A DNA stretch of 64,000 nucleotides, from positions 1 through 64,000 of the forward strand of contig JAAXWO010000004.1 in assembly GCA_013334965.1 (NCBI GenBank), written 5' to 3'. This document shows, piece by piece, positions 1-7,875 of the stretch. A model generated the notes under the pieces. The model searched no databases. It worked only from the letters and a program-made list of their open reading frames with translations, and was not told where the DNA came from. Numbering within the stretch: position 1 is the first letter of the stretch; each line of letters begins with the position of its first letter. A program made the position numbers and the translations under genes. The DNA comes from Chlorobiaceae bacterium (lineage in GTDB: Bacteria; Bacteroidota; Chlorobiia; Chlorobiales; Chlorobiaceae).

Positions 1-58
1 TCCATTATCCATTATCCATTATCCATTATCCATTATCCATTATCCATTATCCATTATC
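1..58. repeat. Heptanucleotide tandem repeat (ATTATCC)
   Basis: Seven perfect copies of ATTATCC follow an initial TCC, then a partial copy that runs into AACTGTCAACT. The array reaches the left edge of the window, so its full length is unknown. The stop codon of hypF (57-59, minus strand) lies at the end of the last partial copy, so the repeat begins exactly where the gene ends. Slippage-prone arrays like this are expected to vary in copy number between strains. Confidence 0.95.
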
Positions 59-2378
59 AACTGTCAACTCCCCTATACATTCCCTTCAGGTATTCCCTGC
101 CAATTGCGGCCTGGCCGAGCGAGAGACCTCCGTCGTTGGATGGAACCTGTTCGTGGAGCAGCACATGGTATCCGTCCATTTCCAGTACATGGGCCAGGGT
201 CTCGAGCAACAGGGGATTCTGGAATACCCCGCCGCTGAGGGCTACCGTCTTCAGGCCTGTTTCAAGATAGGCCATCCGGACCACTTCTGAAAACATGCCC
301 ACGAGCGTTCGGTGGAACCTGCGGGAGATATTGCCGGCATCCGCTCCCAACCGGACAGAGGCAGCGATCTCGCGCACCATCGGGGAGACAAGCATCTGCC
401 AACGGCCGCGCCTGTGTTCGAACCCATAGCTGTATCCCTCATCCGCGACACGCCCGCCCGCGGCCTGCATCAGCTCAATGGCAGCCTGGCCTTCGTAGCT
501 CACCTCGTGGCGAAGGCCGCATATTGAGGCGACGGCATCGAAGAGCCTTCCGCAACTGGAGGTTTCCGCGCAGCCTGTACCCTTGTCCAGAAGCTCGACG
601 ACCATTGCGGCCTGAGGCTGCGCCGAGAAGAAGAAGCCGTCGGCCGAAACCCTGCCCCGGTGAAGATAGCCGAGGGCTGTTCTCCAGACGTGGCGGACAG
701 CCGCATCACCGCCCGGCAAAGGCATCGGCTCCAGTGAAGCGAACCTGAACGCAGCGGCCGCATCGCCAACCAGGACTTCGCCGCCCCATACGGTGCCGTC
801 GGTGCCGTAACCCGATCCGTCGAGCATGATGCCGATGGCCGGGCCGTCATATCGGTTTTCGGCGAGGCACGAGGCGAGATGGGCGTGATGGTGCTGCACG
901 CCGAGGAGAGGCACCTTCTGAGTGAGGGCCCACTGGGTGGTCAGGTAGGAGGGGTGCAGGTCATGTACAACCAACTGGGCCTCCGTCCTGAAAATGCCCT
1001 GCAGGTGTCCGGCGACAGCGTCGAAGTGGCGGTACGCCTCGTAGTTCTTCATGTCGCCGATGTGCTGGCTCATGATCGCCTCAGCACCCTTCATGAGGCA
1101 GAGGGTGTTCTTCAGCTCGCCTCCGGTGCCGAGCACCGGGTCACCTCCCTCCCTCAGGAAAATCGGGGCCGGCACGTATCCACGGCTTCGCCTGACCATG
1201 CGAATCCTGCCAGCGAGGTACACGGCGACCGAGTCATCGCAGCGAAGGGCTATGGGGCGGTCGTGCATCAGGAAATGGTCGGCGATCCCTCCGAGACGTT
1301 CGAGTGCTTCGGCGTTATCACAGGCCAGAGGCTCCTCGCTCAGGTTGGCGCTGGTCATGACGAGCACTTCCGGTCCCTCGTGCAGCAGAAGCCAGTGAAG
1401 AGGCGAATAGGGCAGCATCACCCCGAGCCTGTCGTTGCCGGGGGAGATGGACGGGGCCAGCGCACTGGCCTCCTGTTTACGGAGCAGCACGATGGGCGCC
1501 TCAGGGGAAGCCAGGGCGACCGCTTCGTCTTCATTGATAAGGCAGAGCGAACGGGCAACGCCGATGTCGCGAACCATGACTGCGAAAGGCTTCTCCTCAC
1601 GTCCCTTGCGTTGCCGAAGCAGACGGACAGCATCTTCGTTTGTGGCATCGACAGCAAGATGGAACCCGCCTATCCCCTTGAGCGCGAGGATGTTCCCTGT
1701 TGCGAGCAGGGAGCAGGCTGAGACAACAGCATCTTCAGCATCGACGTCCCGACCGGCAGCATCGCAAAGCGTGAGTCTCGGCCCGCAGACCGGACAGGCG
1801 TTCGGTTGCGCATGGAACCTCCGGTCACCGGGATCATCATACTCCCGTCGGCACTCTGGGCATAGCGCGAATCCCTTCATGGTGGTCAGTGGCCGGTCGT
1901 AAGGAATCCGCTCCACGATAGTGTAACGTGGCCCGCAGTTCGTGCAGTTGGTAAAAGCGTAATGGTATCGGCGGCCCGCCGGTTCGGAGAGATCATGCAG
2001 GCAATCTTCGCAGATGGCGATGTCCGGAGGGATGAGGGTCTCCATGGCGTCCCCGTCGAGAGACCCTGAGATCAAAAAACCTGGGCCCTGTCCGACAGGT
2101 TCGATCGGTTCAGATTCGTAGCGGGTGATGCGGGCAAGCGGAGGTCGCTCGGAGAGTACGGATTCACCGAAAGCGTCAAGGCTTTCATGCATGCCTTCTA
2201 CTTCAATGAGCACGCCTGACGCGGTGTTACGGATGAATCCGTCAAGCCCGTATCGACAGGCAAGCCGCCATACGAACGGCCTGAACCCGACCCCCTGGAC
2301 GATTCCGCCGACGACAATGCGTCGACGCTCGCGACCTTCAGGGCCGGTCAGAGAGCTTCCAGTTTGGATAACAGCCAT
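57..2378 (-). CDS. hypF: Carbamoyltransferase HypF ([NiFe] hydrogenase maturation)
   Basis: HypF carbamoylates the C-terminal cysteine of HypE using carbamoyl phosphate and ATP, the first step in making the cyanide ligands of the [NiFe] active site. From the chosen start the protein has 773 residues, normal for the family. It shows an N-terminal acylphosphatase domain (about 20-110, with GIVQGVGFRPFVWRLA), two zinc-finger-like pairs (CEDC/CTNC and CPEC/CPVC), a YrdC-like domain, and a Kae1-like C-terminal domain with the metal-binding motif HHHAHLASC. An open frame extends upstream to 2468, but the ATG at 2378 sits just before the acylphosphatase domain and has GGAAAG upstream. It overlaps the end of hypB by 31 bases, fitting a hypA-hypB-hypF operon. 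The stop codon lies in the heptanucleotide repeat. Confidence 0.95.
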   Translation of the reverse strand: MAVIQTGSSLTGPEGRERRRIVVGGIVQGVGFRPFVWRLACRYGLDGFIRNTASGVLIEVEGMHESLDAFGESVLSERPPLARITRYESEPIEPVGQGPGFLISGSLDGDAMETLIPPDIAICEDCLHDLSEPAGRRYHYAFTNCTNCGPRYTIVERIPYDRPLTTMKGFALCPECRREYDDPGDRRFHAQPNACPVCGPRLTLCDAAGRDVDAEDAVVSACSLLATGNILALKGIGGFHLAVDATNEDAVRLLRQRKGREEKPFAVMVRDIGVARSLCLINEDEAVALASPEAPIVLLRKQEASALAPSISPGNDRLGVMLPYSPLHWLLLHEGPEVLVMTSANLSEEPLACDNAEALERLGGIADHFLMHDRPIALRCDDSVAVYLAGRIRMVRRSRGYVPAPIFLREGGDPVLGTGGELKNTLCLMKGAEAIMSQHIGDMKNYEAYRHFDAVAGHLQGIFRTEAQLVVHDLHPSYLTTQWALTQKVPLLGVQHHHAHLASCLAENRYDGPAIGIMLDGSGYGTDGTVWGGEVLVGDAAAAFRFASLEPMPLPGGDAAVRHVWRTALGYLHRGRVSADGFFFSAQPQAAMVVELLDKGTGCAETSSCGRLFDAVASICGLRHEVSYEGQAAIELMQAAGGRVADEGYSYGFEHRRGRWQMLVSPMVREIAASVRLGADAGNISRRFHRTLVGMFSEVVRMAYLETGLKTVALSGGVFQNPLLLETLAHVLEMDGYHVLLHEQVPSNDGGLSLGQAAIGREYLKGMYRGVDS

Positions 2379-3163
2379 GCTTTCCAGCGATCCATCCCCT
2401 CCCCTGTCCTTGCAGATACCTCGATCCATTCCAGATGGTGGTTGACCTGGGTGGCATATTCCCGACACTTCGCCGCATCGAAATCGACGTAGGGCAGAAG
2501 GTCGGTCTTGTTGAGCAGGCAGAGGTCAGCATGATGGAACATGGTCGGATACTTCAGGGGCTTGTCCTCACCTTCGGTCACGCTGATCACGACCACCCTG
2601 GCCGCCTCGCCGAGATCGAACATGGCCGGGCAGACAAGGTTGCCCACGTTCTCTATGCAGAGCAGGGAGCGTTCGGGCGGGTCGAGTTCCCTCACTGCGC
2701 GTTGGACCATCAGTGCGTCGAGATGGCAACCCGTCCCGGTGTTGACCTGGATGACCGGTACTCCGAGGGCGTGGATCCGGTCGGCGTCGTTGGTCGTCTG
2801 CTGGTCTCCTTCGATGACCGTAACGGGAGAGTGCTCCAGAATCATCGGAACCGTCTTTTCAAGGATGGTGGTCTTGCCTGATCCTGGAGAACTCAGGAAG
2901 TTGAGGGCAAGGATACGGCGCGCCTCGAACCAGCCGCGATTACGCTCGGCGAGCAGGTTGTTTTTCGACAGCACATCCTGTTCGACCTCGACCTTGCGCG
3001 AATCGCCGTGGTGATGATCATGGCTGTGGCCGTGCTCATGTTCGTGGCCATGGTCGTGGTGGTGATGATGGGGCTCCTCGCCGACATGGACATGATAGTC
3101 CGCCAACCCGGGTTTACGGAGAACCGCTCCCCCTTCAGGCGAACAACCGCAGGTATCGCACAT
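2348..3163 (-). CDS. hypB: HypB, nickel-binding GTPase for hydrogenase maturation
   Basis: HypB is a SIMIBI-class GTPase that, with HypA, delivers nickel to the hydrogenase large subunit. The 271-residue protein has the N-terminal high-affinity nickel motif CDTCGC (residues 2-7), then a histidine-rich stretch (about 32-52) with more than a dozen His that probably stores nickel. The GTPase domain begins near residue 85 with the P-loop SSPGSGKTT (91-99); the nucleotide-binding NKTD motif is present near the C-terminus. It is the middle gene of hypA-hypB-hypF: hypA lies 109 bases upstream across an inverted repeat, and hypF overlaps its 3' end. Confidence 0.96.
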   Translation of the reverse strand: MCDTCGCSPEGGAVLRKPGLADYHVHVGEEPHHHHHDHGHEHEHGHSHDHHHGDSRKVEVEQDVLSKNNLLAERNRGWFEARRILALNFLSSPGSGKTTILEKTVPMILEHSPVTVIEGDQQTTNDADRIHALGVPVIQVNTGTGCHLDALMVQRAVRELDPPERSLLCIENVGNLVCPAMFDLGEAARVVVISVTEGEDKPLKYPTMFHHADLCLLNKTDLLPYVDFDAAKCREYATQVNHHLEWIEVSARTGEGMDRWKAWLLSKLEAL

Positions 3164-3201
3164 TATTTATTACTCCCGAATGGTTTTTTGTTCTCTTTTT
3201 C

Positions 3202-3250
3202 GATCAGACAGATCAGACAGATCGGGCGGATCGGGCGGATCTGTCTGATC
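3202..3250. repeat. GATC-rich direct and inverted repeat between hypA and hypB
   Basis: GATCAGACAGATC occurs at 3202-3214 and again, overlapping, at 3211-3223. Its exact reverse complement GATCTGTCTGATC lies at 3238-3250, with two copies of GGGCGGATC between them. The transcript from either strand could fold into a 13-bp perfect hairpin. It lies in the 109-base gap between hypA and hypB and is expected in the operon mRNA. No uridine tract follows on the operon strand, so it is not a typical terminator. Confidence 0.85.
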
Positions 3251-3272
3251 GCTCCGATCGGTCCCCCATGAT

Positions 3273-3614
3273 TCATTCGATGGTGATGGATCGCACAGAC
3301 AACTCCTCGCCTGACTCGACACGCACCCTGAACTGGCCGCATGACGGGCATTTCACGTAGTAACCTGCAATCGGGAAGGTTGCACCGCACTCCTCGCATC
3401 TACCGGCCGCCTCCCGCTCCTCAATGAGCAGTTCAGCCCCTTCTGCAGGTGTATTGCGGGCTGCCGCCGAAAAACAGAATTTCAGCGACTCGACCTCCAC
3501 TCCGGCCAGGCGGCCGACAACCAGTTCGATCCCGGTCACCCTGGAGCACCCTTCCTGACGAGCCTTTTCGGTTACCGCATCGATGACCGAAATGGCTATG
3601 GACATTTCATGCAT
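3273..3614 (-). CDS. hypA: HypA, hydrogenase nickel insertion / zinc-binding protein
   Basis: HypA binds nickel through its N-terminus and a structural zinc through two CxxC pairs, and passes nickel to the hydrogenase large subunit with HypB. The 113-residue protein begins MHEMSIA, giving the conserved His2, and has Cys73/Cys76 and Cys89/Cys92 forming the zinc site. Length and motifs are standard. It is the first gene of hypA-hypB-hypF on the minus strand; the hydrogenase itself and hypCDE are not in the window. The divergent gene pyrB starts 182 bases away, so that gap should hold promoters for both. Confidence 0.95.
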   Translation of the reverse strand: MHEMSIAISVIDAVTEKARQEGCSRVTGIELVVGRLAGVEVESLKFCFSAAARNTPAEGAELLIEEREAAGRCEECGATFPIAGYYVKCPSCGQFRVRVESGEELSVRSITIE

Positions 3615-3796
3615 AAATTATATTGCGTTCCTGTTCATTCAAAAGAAAGCGAAAAAGTGCGAAATCTCACCGCAGCTTCATAAAATAGTTCCCCTGTAAA
3701 CACTAACCCGAGAAACGCTTCAGGTGATAAATGATCGGTAAAAATTTCTTAATTTCAGGAAACTTAACCCTATAACACCTAATTAATGAAGCTGTC

Positions 3797-4726
3797 TTGA
3801 AACATCTTACGGGATTATACGGGCTACCGGCAAGTTCTCTCGAAGAACTTCTCGATCTTTCCGCCCGTTACCGGGCCGGGCTCCTCAGAGAATCCGGAAC
3901 TTTTGATCCGGTGCTCGCCAACAGGCGCATCGCACTCGTTTTTTTTGAAAACTCCACCCGAACCCGTTTTTCATTCGAACTGGCCGCCAGAAACCTCGGC
4001 GCTGGGACCCTCAGCTTCACTGCTGCAGCAAGCAGCGTCACCAAGGGTGAAACCTTGTCGGACACCATCAGGAACCTCGAAGCCATGAAGGTTGACGCCT
4101 TCGTGCTTCGCCATCCGTCGTCCGGGGCGGCCGATTTCGTCGCGTCAATCACCGGACGGCCTGTCATCAACGCTGGCGACGGCACTCACGAACACCCCAC
4201 CCAGGCGTTGCTCGACATCCTGACCCTCAGGGAGTACTTCGGGCGCATCGCCGGGCTCAGGGTGATGATCCTCGGCGATATCCTGCACAGCCGTGTAGCG
4301 CGATCGAACATTTTCGGGCTCAAAACCCTCGGGGCGGAAATAGCCGTATGCGGACCGGCTACGCTTCTGCCCGGCAGGATCGACGGTCTCGGCGTCAAGG
4401 TGTTCACCAGCATCGATGAAGCCATCTCATGGGCTGATGCCGCCATCGTACTCAGGCTTCAGCTTGAGCGGGCTACCGGCGGATACATACCGTCCCTCCA
4501 GGAGTACTCATCGTCGTACGGACTGACCGACGAAAAGCTCGACCGGCTCCGCAAACACCTGCCGGTGCTTCATCCGGGACCGATCAACAGGGAAATCGAA
4601 ATATCGAACCACGTGGCAGACCGCATCCAGCCTCCCGGATATTCGAGCAGCATGCTGATGGAGCAGGTCACCAATGGCGTGGCTGTTCGCATGGCCGTGC
4701 TGCACCGCCTCATGGATGGCCGGTGA
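3797..4726 (+). CDS. pyrB: Aspartate carbamoyltransferase, catalytic subunit
   Basis: PyrB joins carbamoyl phosphate and aspartate in the committed step of pyrimidine synthesis. The 309-residue protein has the carbamoyl-phosphate loop ENSTRTRFSF (STRTR at 53-57), the motif HEHPTQALLDI, and the aspartate-domain motif HPGPINRE near the C-terminus. The start appears to be TTG at 3797. The nearby ATG at 3786 is out of frame and stops after four codons, and the translated N-terminus from TTG (KHLTGLYGLP) begins where the family usually begins. No pyrI regulatory subunit is seen next to it. Confidence 0.95.
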   Translation: MKHLTGLYGLPASSLEELLDLSARYRAGLLRESGTFDPVLANRRIALVFFENSTRTRFSFELAARNLGAGTLSFTAAASSVTKGETLSDTIRNLEAMKVDAFVLRHPSSGAADFVASITGRPVINAGDGTHEHPTQALLDILTLREYFGRIAGLRVMILGDILHSRVARSNIFGLKTLGAEIAVCGPATLLPGRIDGLGVKVFTSIDEAISWADAAIVLRLQLERATGGYIPSLQEYSSSYGLTDEKLDRLRKHLPVLHPGPINREIEISNHVADRIQPPGYSSSMLMEQVTNGVAVRMAVLHRLMDGR

Positions 4727-4785
4727 ACCGGGGCATTAAAGAACAATAAGGCAGTTTAACAACAATCAGCGACAGACCGATACCC

Positions 4786-5664
4786 ATGAACAAACGCAAC
4801 CGACTTTTTAAAACATTAATCCTTGCAGCCCTCTGCGCTGCAGGCCCGGTGAACACGGCAACGGCTGAATCACTGATCCAGCCGAAGTTCGACACCATGT
4901 TCGAACCATTGCTTGCCGACCCGATGGAACCGCGCATAGCCGTCATGCCGAAACTCGACAAGAAACAGCTCCAGCTCGACATAGGAAGCTCTGCGGATCT
5001 TTACCGGAACAAAGAGCGTACCTTTGCCGCGGGTATCGACTTCGCCACCTGGTCCCTGCTCAACCGAACCGACAATTTCAAGTTCCCGGTCGACTGCATC
5101 GATTACCTCTTCGGTTTCAATACGACGTTCAGGCAGCACCTCAAGGATAGCCTGGTGCCTTTCGACGAAGCATTCCTTCGGGTACGCCTGAGCCATATAT
5201 CGGCCCACTTCGAGGACGGTCATTATGACAAGGTTGCCCGGAACTGGATCCAGGGAGACTCCCCGTTTGAAATCCCCTACACCTTCAGCCGGGAGTTCGT
5301 CAACCTGACGGCATCGCTCAGTTCGCCAGGTCAGCGGGTCTACGTGGGATACCAGTACATGTTCCATACCATTCCCGCCGGAATCAATTCGAGTTCTTTT
5401 CAGGCAGGAGCTGAAATCGGGCTCCCGGCGAATGCCTATCTGGCAGCAGACTACAAACTGCTTCCAGTCTGGCAGGGTGGATCGACAGGAAAAACCGATT
5501 CGTTCCGGGGGACATGGAACCTCCAGACCGGAATGCGCATGAAGTCGCTTGGCCTCGAAAACGTCAGGTTAGCCTTCAACTATTTTTCCGGCATGAGCCG
5601 CCAGGGAATGTATTTCTACAAACCCGAGAGCTTTTCGTCGCTCGGCATGATCGTGGATCTGTAA
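4786..5664 (+). CDS. Exported protein, DUF1207-like
   Basis: A 292-residue protein with a clear Sec signal peptide (hydrophobic segment about residues 9-22, probable cleavage after ATA-ES near 27). The mature part contains LLADPMEPRIAV, then alternating hydrophobic segments, FPVDCIDYLFG and a tail ending in LGMIVDL, consistent with an outer-membrane beta-barrel. The LADPxEPR element resembles DUF1207 proteins, whose function is not known; the match is from memory of the motif. It follows pyrB by 59 bases but shares no obvious function with it. A hairpin at 5675-5694 lies between it and the convergent Nudix gene. Confidence 0.6.
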   Translation: MNKRNRLFKTLILAALCAAGPVNTATAESLIQPKFDTMFEPLLADPMEPRIAVMPKLDKKQLQLDIGSSADLYRNKERTFAAGIDFATWSLLNRTDNFKFPVDCIDYLFGFNTTFRQHLKDSLVPFDEAFLRVRLSHISAHFEDGHYDKVARNWIQGDSPFEIPYTFSREFVNLTASLSSPGQRVYVGYQYMFHTIPAGINSSSFQAGAEIGLPANAYLAADYKLLPVWQGGSTGKTDSFRGTWNLQTGMRMKSLGLENVRLAFNYFSGMSRQGMYFYKPESFSSLGMIVDL

Positions 5665-5674
5665 ACATCGTATC

Positions 5675-5694
5675 CCCCGGGTCGAAACCCGGGG
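5675..5694. terminator. Short hairpin between convergent genes
   Basis: CCCCGGG (5675-5681) and CCCGGGG (5688-5694) form a perfect 7-bp stem with loop TCGAAA, in the 35-base gap between the DUF1207-like gene and the convergent Nudix gene. There is no uridine tract, so termination is likely but not certain. Confidence 0.45.
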
Positions 5695-5699
5695 CGAAG

Positions 5700-6221
5700 T
5701 TACAGGCAGGAGTCGTAAAACAGGGGAGGAAGGGTATCGAAACCCTGACGGGTCCCATTTATAATGAACTCCGGAAGAAAGGGCGGATAGAGATCATAAC
5801 CCGAAAGCCCGTTTATGGGCAGCCAGCTGCTCTTCAGGATCACCTGGCGGTCATCCGGAAACTCCGGGTCACGGCCGGTCACGAGCGTCCCGCCGGTCAC
5901 TTCGCAGTGAAACCCGAGGGACACGGAATGGTGGCGACTCCCCTGGCCATCGTTACCAGGATGAGGATAGAGAAGCTCCTTGACGAAAATCATGCCTCCG
6001 ACCGTGCACTCGAGTCCAGTCTCCTCCTGCACCTCCCTCCTGACGGCCTCTTCAAGAGTCTCCCCCCGCTCAACAACACCTCCAGGCAATATCCAGTAAC
6101 TTTCCGGCAGAAGCGGATCCTCCGGGGCGAAACTTCGGTGCTCGACAAGCAGCACCTCTCCATTCCGGACACACAGTGCGCTCACCCGCAGATCAACCGA
6201 CACTCTTGATAGATGGCTCAT
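5700..6221 (-). CDS. Nudix hydrolase
   Basis: A 173-residue Nudix-family pyrophosphohydrolase. The Nudix box is complete: GGVVERGETLEEAVRREVQ followed by EETGLE (about residues 46-70), with the catalytic Glu cluster REVQEE. Such enzymes cleave nucleoside diphosphates linked to another moiety; the substrate cannot be read from the sequence. The strand segments before the box (LRVSALCVRNGEVLLVEHR) and the WILPGG preceding it are typical. It is a single gene on the minus strand, facing away from the bciB-like gene. Confidence 0.88.
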   Translation of the reverse strand: MSHLSRVSVDLRVSALCVRNGEVLLVEHRSFAPEDPLLPESYWILPGGVVERGETLEEAVRREVQEETGLECTVGGMIFVKELLYPHPGNDGQGSRHHSVSLGFHCEVTGGTLVTGRDPEFPDDRQVILKSSWLPINGLSGYDLYPPFLPEFIINGTRQGFDTLPPLFYDSCL

Positions 6222-6376
6222 ACGTTCCGTGGATTATCGGTTAATGATTCAAGTGATATTCAACAGTCAATGAACAAAATAATTCTGTACCGAAGAATGC
6301 CCCGCAACGCATTGCAAGCCCGGCCCCTCTTGCCTATCTTAAAAGCAACTCTTTTATCGTTCAGAGTCACTGCCCC

Positions 6377-7597
6377 ATGACCATGAAAATACCCTCGAAA
6401 ATTGAAAATCCCCGATACGACGAACCATTGTGCAGCAGATGCGGCCTGTGTATGGGAAATGCATGGCCTGAGGAGGAGACCCTCCAGAGCTGCGTGTTCA
6501 ATACCGGCTGGCTCGGAATACATGAAGAGAGGCTTTTCGGGCGAAGAAGGAACTCCGCCGACAAAAACGAACTTGCCTTCGGCATAACCCGCCGACGCTT
6601 CAACGCCCGGATGAATAAGCCCATAGAGGGCGCCCAGTGGGGAGGAATAATTACGAGGATCGCGTTGAAAGCCTTTGAATCCGGTCTCGTCGACGGAGTG
6701 GTTACCCTGCACGGCAGCCATCTCCAGCCGAAAGCAGCCCTGGCGACGTCAGTCGCCGAAATCATCGAATCAAAAGGAAACAGGCCTGTCCTGTCGCCAA
6801 CCCTCATTGCGCTTCACACCGCATGGAAAAAGGGAATAAAAAAACTGCTCGTCATCGGAGCCCCATGCCACATACACGCCGTCAGGGACTTCAAGTCAAG
6901 GCACCAATACCTGAAGGACACAGAGATCCACGTCGTCGGAATCCCCTGCACGGACAATCTCGAAGCGGCCCACATGCGTTACGTGTTCAGCCAGGTCAGC
7001 CGAAACCCGGAGAGCATCATAAGCCTGGAGTTCATGCAGGACTACCGGGTGCACATCAAGCATGAGAACGGCAAAACGGAAAAGATCCCCTATTTCTGCC
7101 TGCCCCCGTCAGTCCTGAAGCCGGGCGTTTTCTCCAACAGCTGCATGAGCTGTTTCGACTATCTCAACAGCCTCTCGGACATTACCGTCGGCTATTTCGG
7201 CGCGCCATTCAGCAGTGACTGGAAACTTCAATGGCTGCTCGTAAGAACGGAAAAAGGGGAACGGCTGTTTGACCTGATCAGGAATGAAGTCGAAGTTTCA
7301 GCCGAAGAGGGACGCGGTGATGCAATCCCCTCCGTCAAGGCATCAATCAAGTCAACAGAAGCCCAGATACTCAAGCCGGAACTGACAGGACAGCGGAAAT
7401 CGATGCCAAAACCGTTTGGGGAACTCCTGTGCTTCCTTCAATCGATCAAAGGACCTCGCGGCATAGAATTCGCACGTTACTCGGTCCATATCCACGCCAT
7501 CAGGAACTACCTGTTCGTCAAACACCTTACGCCTGATCGCCTGAAAATCCTTGTTCCAGAACATATACTCGAACTTGTCCGAGGCTATGGGCTTTAA
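6377..7597 (+). CDS. bciB: BciB/HCAR-type Fe-S flavoprotein, probable divinyl chlorophyllide 8-vinyl reductase
   Basis: The 406-residue protein belongs to the FrhB family (F420 hydrogenase beta subunit-like). The BciB/HCAR branch reduces the 8-vinyl group of divinyl (proto)chlorophyllide or acts on 7-hydroxymethyl chlorophyll, using reduced ferredoxin, two [4Fe-4S] clusters and FAD. Seen here: LCSRCGLCMGN near residue 18, GAQWGGIITRIA, FMQDYRVHIKH, KIPYFCLPPS, SCMSCFDYLN, and the C-terminal GPRGIEFARYSVHIHAIRNY. These blocks are characteristic of BciB/HCAR rather than of true F420 hydrogenase subunits. In a green sulfur bacterium the 8-vinyl reductase role in (bacterio)chlorophyll synthesis fits best. 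A second ATG at 6383 is an alternative start. Confidence 0.8.
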   Translation: MTMKIPSKIENPRYDEPLCSRCGLCMGNAWPEEETLQSCVFNTGWLGIHEERLFGRRRNSADKNELAFGITRRRFNARMNKPIEGAQWGGIITRIALKAFESGLVDGVVTLHGSHLQPKAALATSVAEIIESKGNRPVLSPTLIALHTAWKKGIKKLLVIGAPCHIHAVRDFKSRHQYLKDTEIHVVGIPCTDNLEAAHMRYVFSQVSRNPESIISLEFMQDYRVHIKHENGKTEKIPYFCLPPSVLKPGVFSNSCMSCFDYLNSLSDITVGYFGAPFSSDWKLQWLLVRTEKGERLFDLIRNEVEVSAEEGRGDAIPSVKASIKSTEAQILKPELTGQRKSMPKPFGELLCFLQSIKGPRGIEFARYSVHIHAIRNYLFVKHLTPDRLKILVPEHILELVRGYGL

Positions 7598-7785
7598 AAT
7601 TCAGTCATCCGTAAAGCCCCATGGATTCTTATTATCACATAATAATTACCGCACGATTCTGACCATATAACCATATCCCCACATCAGCATAAAGCAGAGA
7701 GTTCATCTTTTTTTTGGACTAATCAATACTATTTCCTTAATTTAACGTTTACCATAACCACACTTGTTCTTTTTCGTACATTTGC

Positions 7786-7826
7786 GTTGCCTTGGAGTAG
7801 GAGGCAACTGACCGCCTGAGGTGGTC
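7786..7826 (+). promoter_or_regulatory. Candidate structured 5' leader of the porin gene
   Basis: Two adjacent hairpins lie 50-90 bases upstream of the porin ATG. GTTGCCT (7786-7792) pairs with AGGCAAC (7802-7808), loop TGGAGTAGG. GACCGCC (7810-7816) pairs with GGTGGTC (7820-7826) with one G-U pair, loop TGA. The first loop carries GGAGTAGG, a purine-rich sequence. The two helices could be a cis-regulatory leader or a separate small RNA; I cannot assign them to a named RNA family. Confidence 0.4.
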
Positions 7827-7875
7827 GAATTTTGTCTTGACAACACGCATCACACAACCTAACGGAGAACACACG

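Noticed and set aside
879-1721. 280-codon plus-strand frame inside hypF
   Set aside because: It lies wholly antisense to conserved hypF domains and shows no family motif; it is a high-GC shadow frame.
2379-2468. 30-codon N-terminal extension of hypF
   Set aside because: It has no conserved residues, overlaps hypB further, and the ATG at 2378 gives a normal N-terminus.
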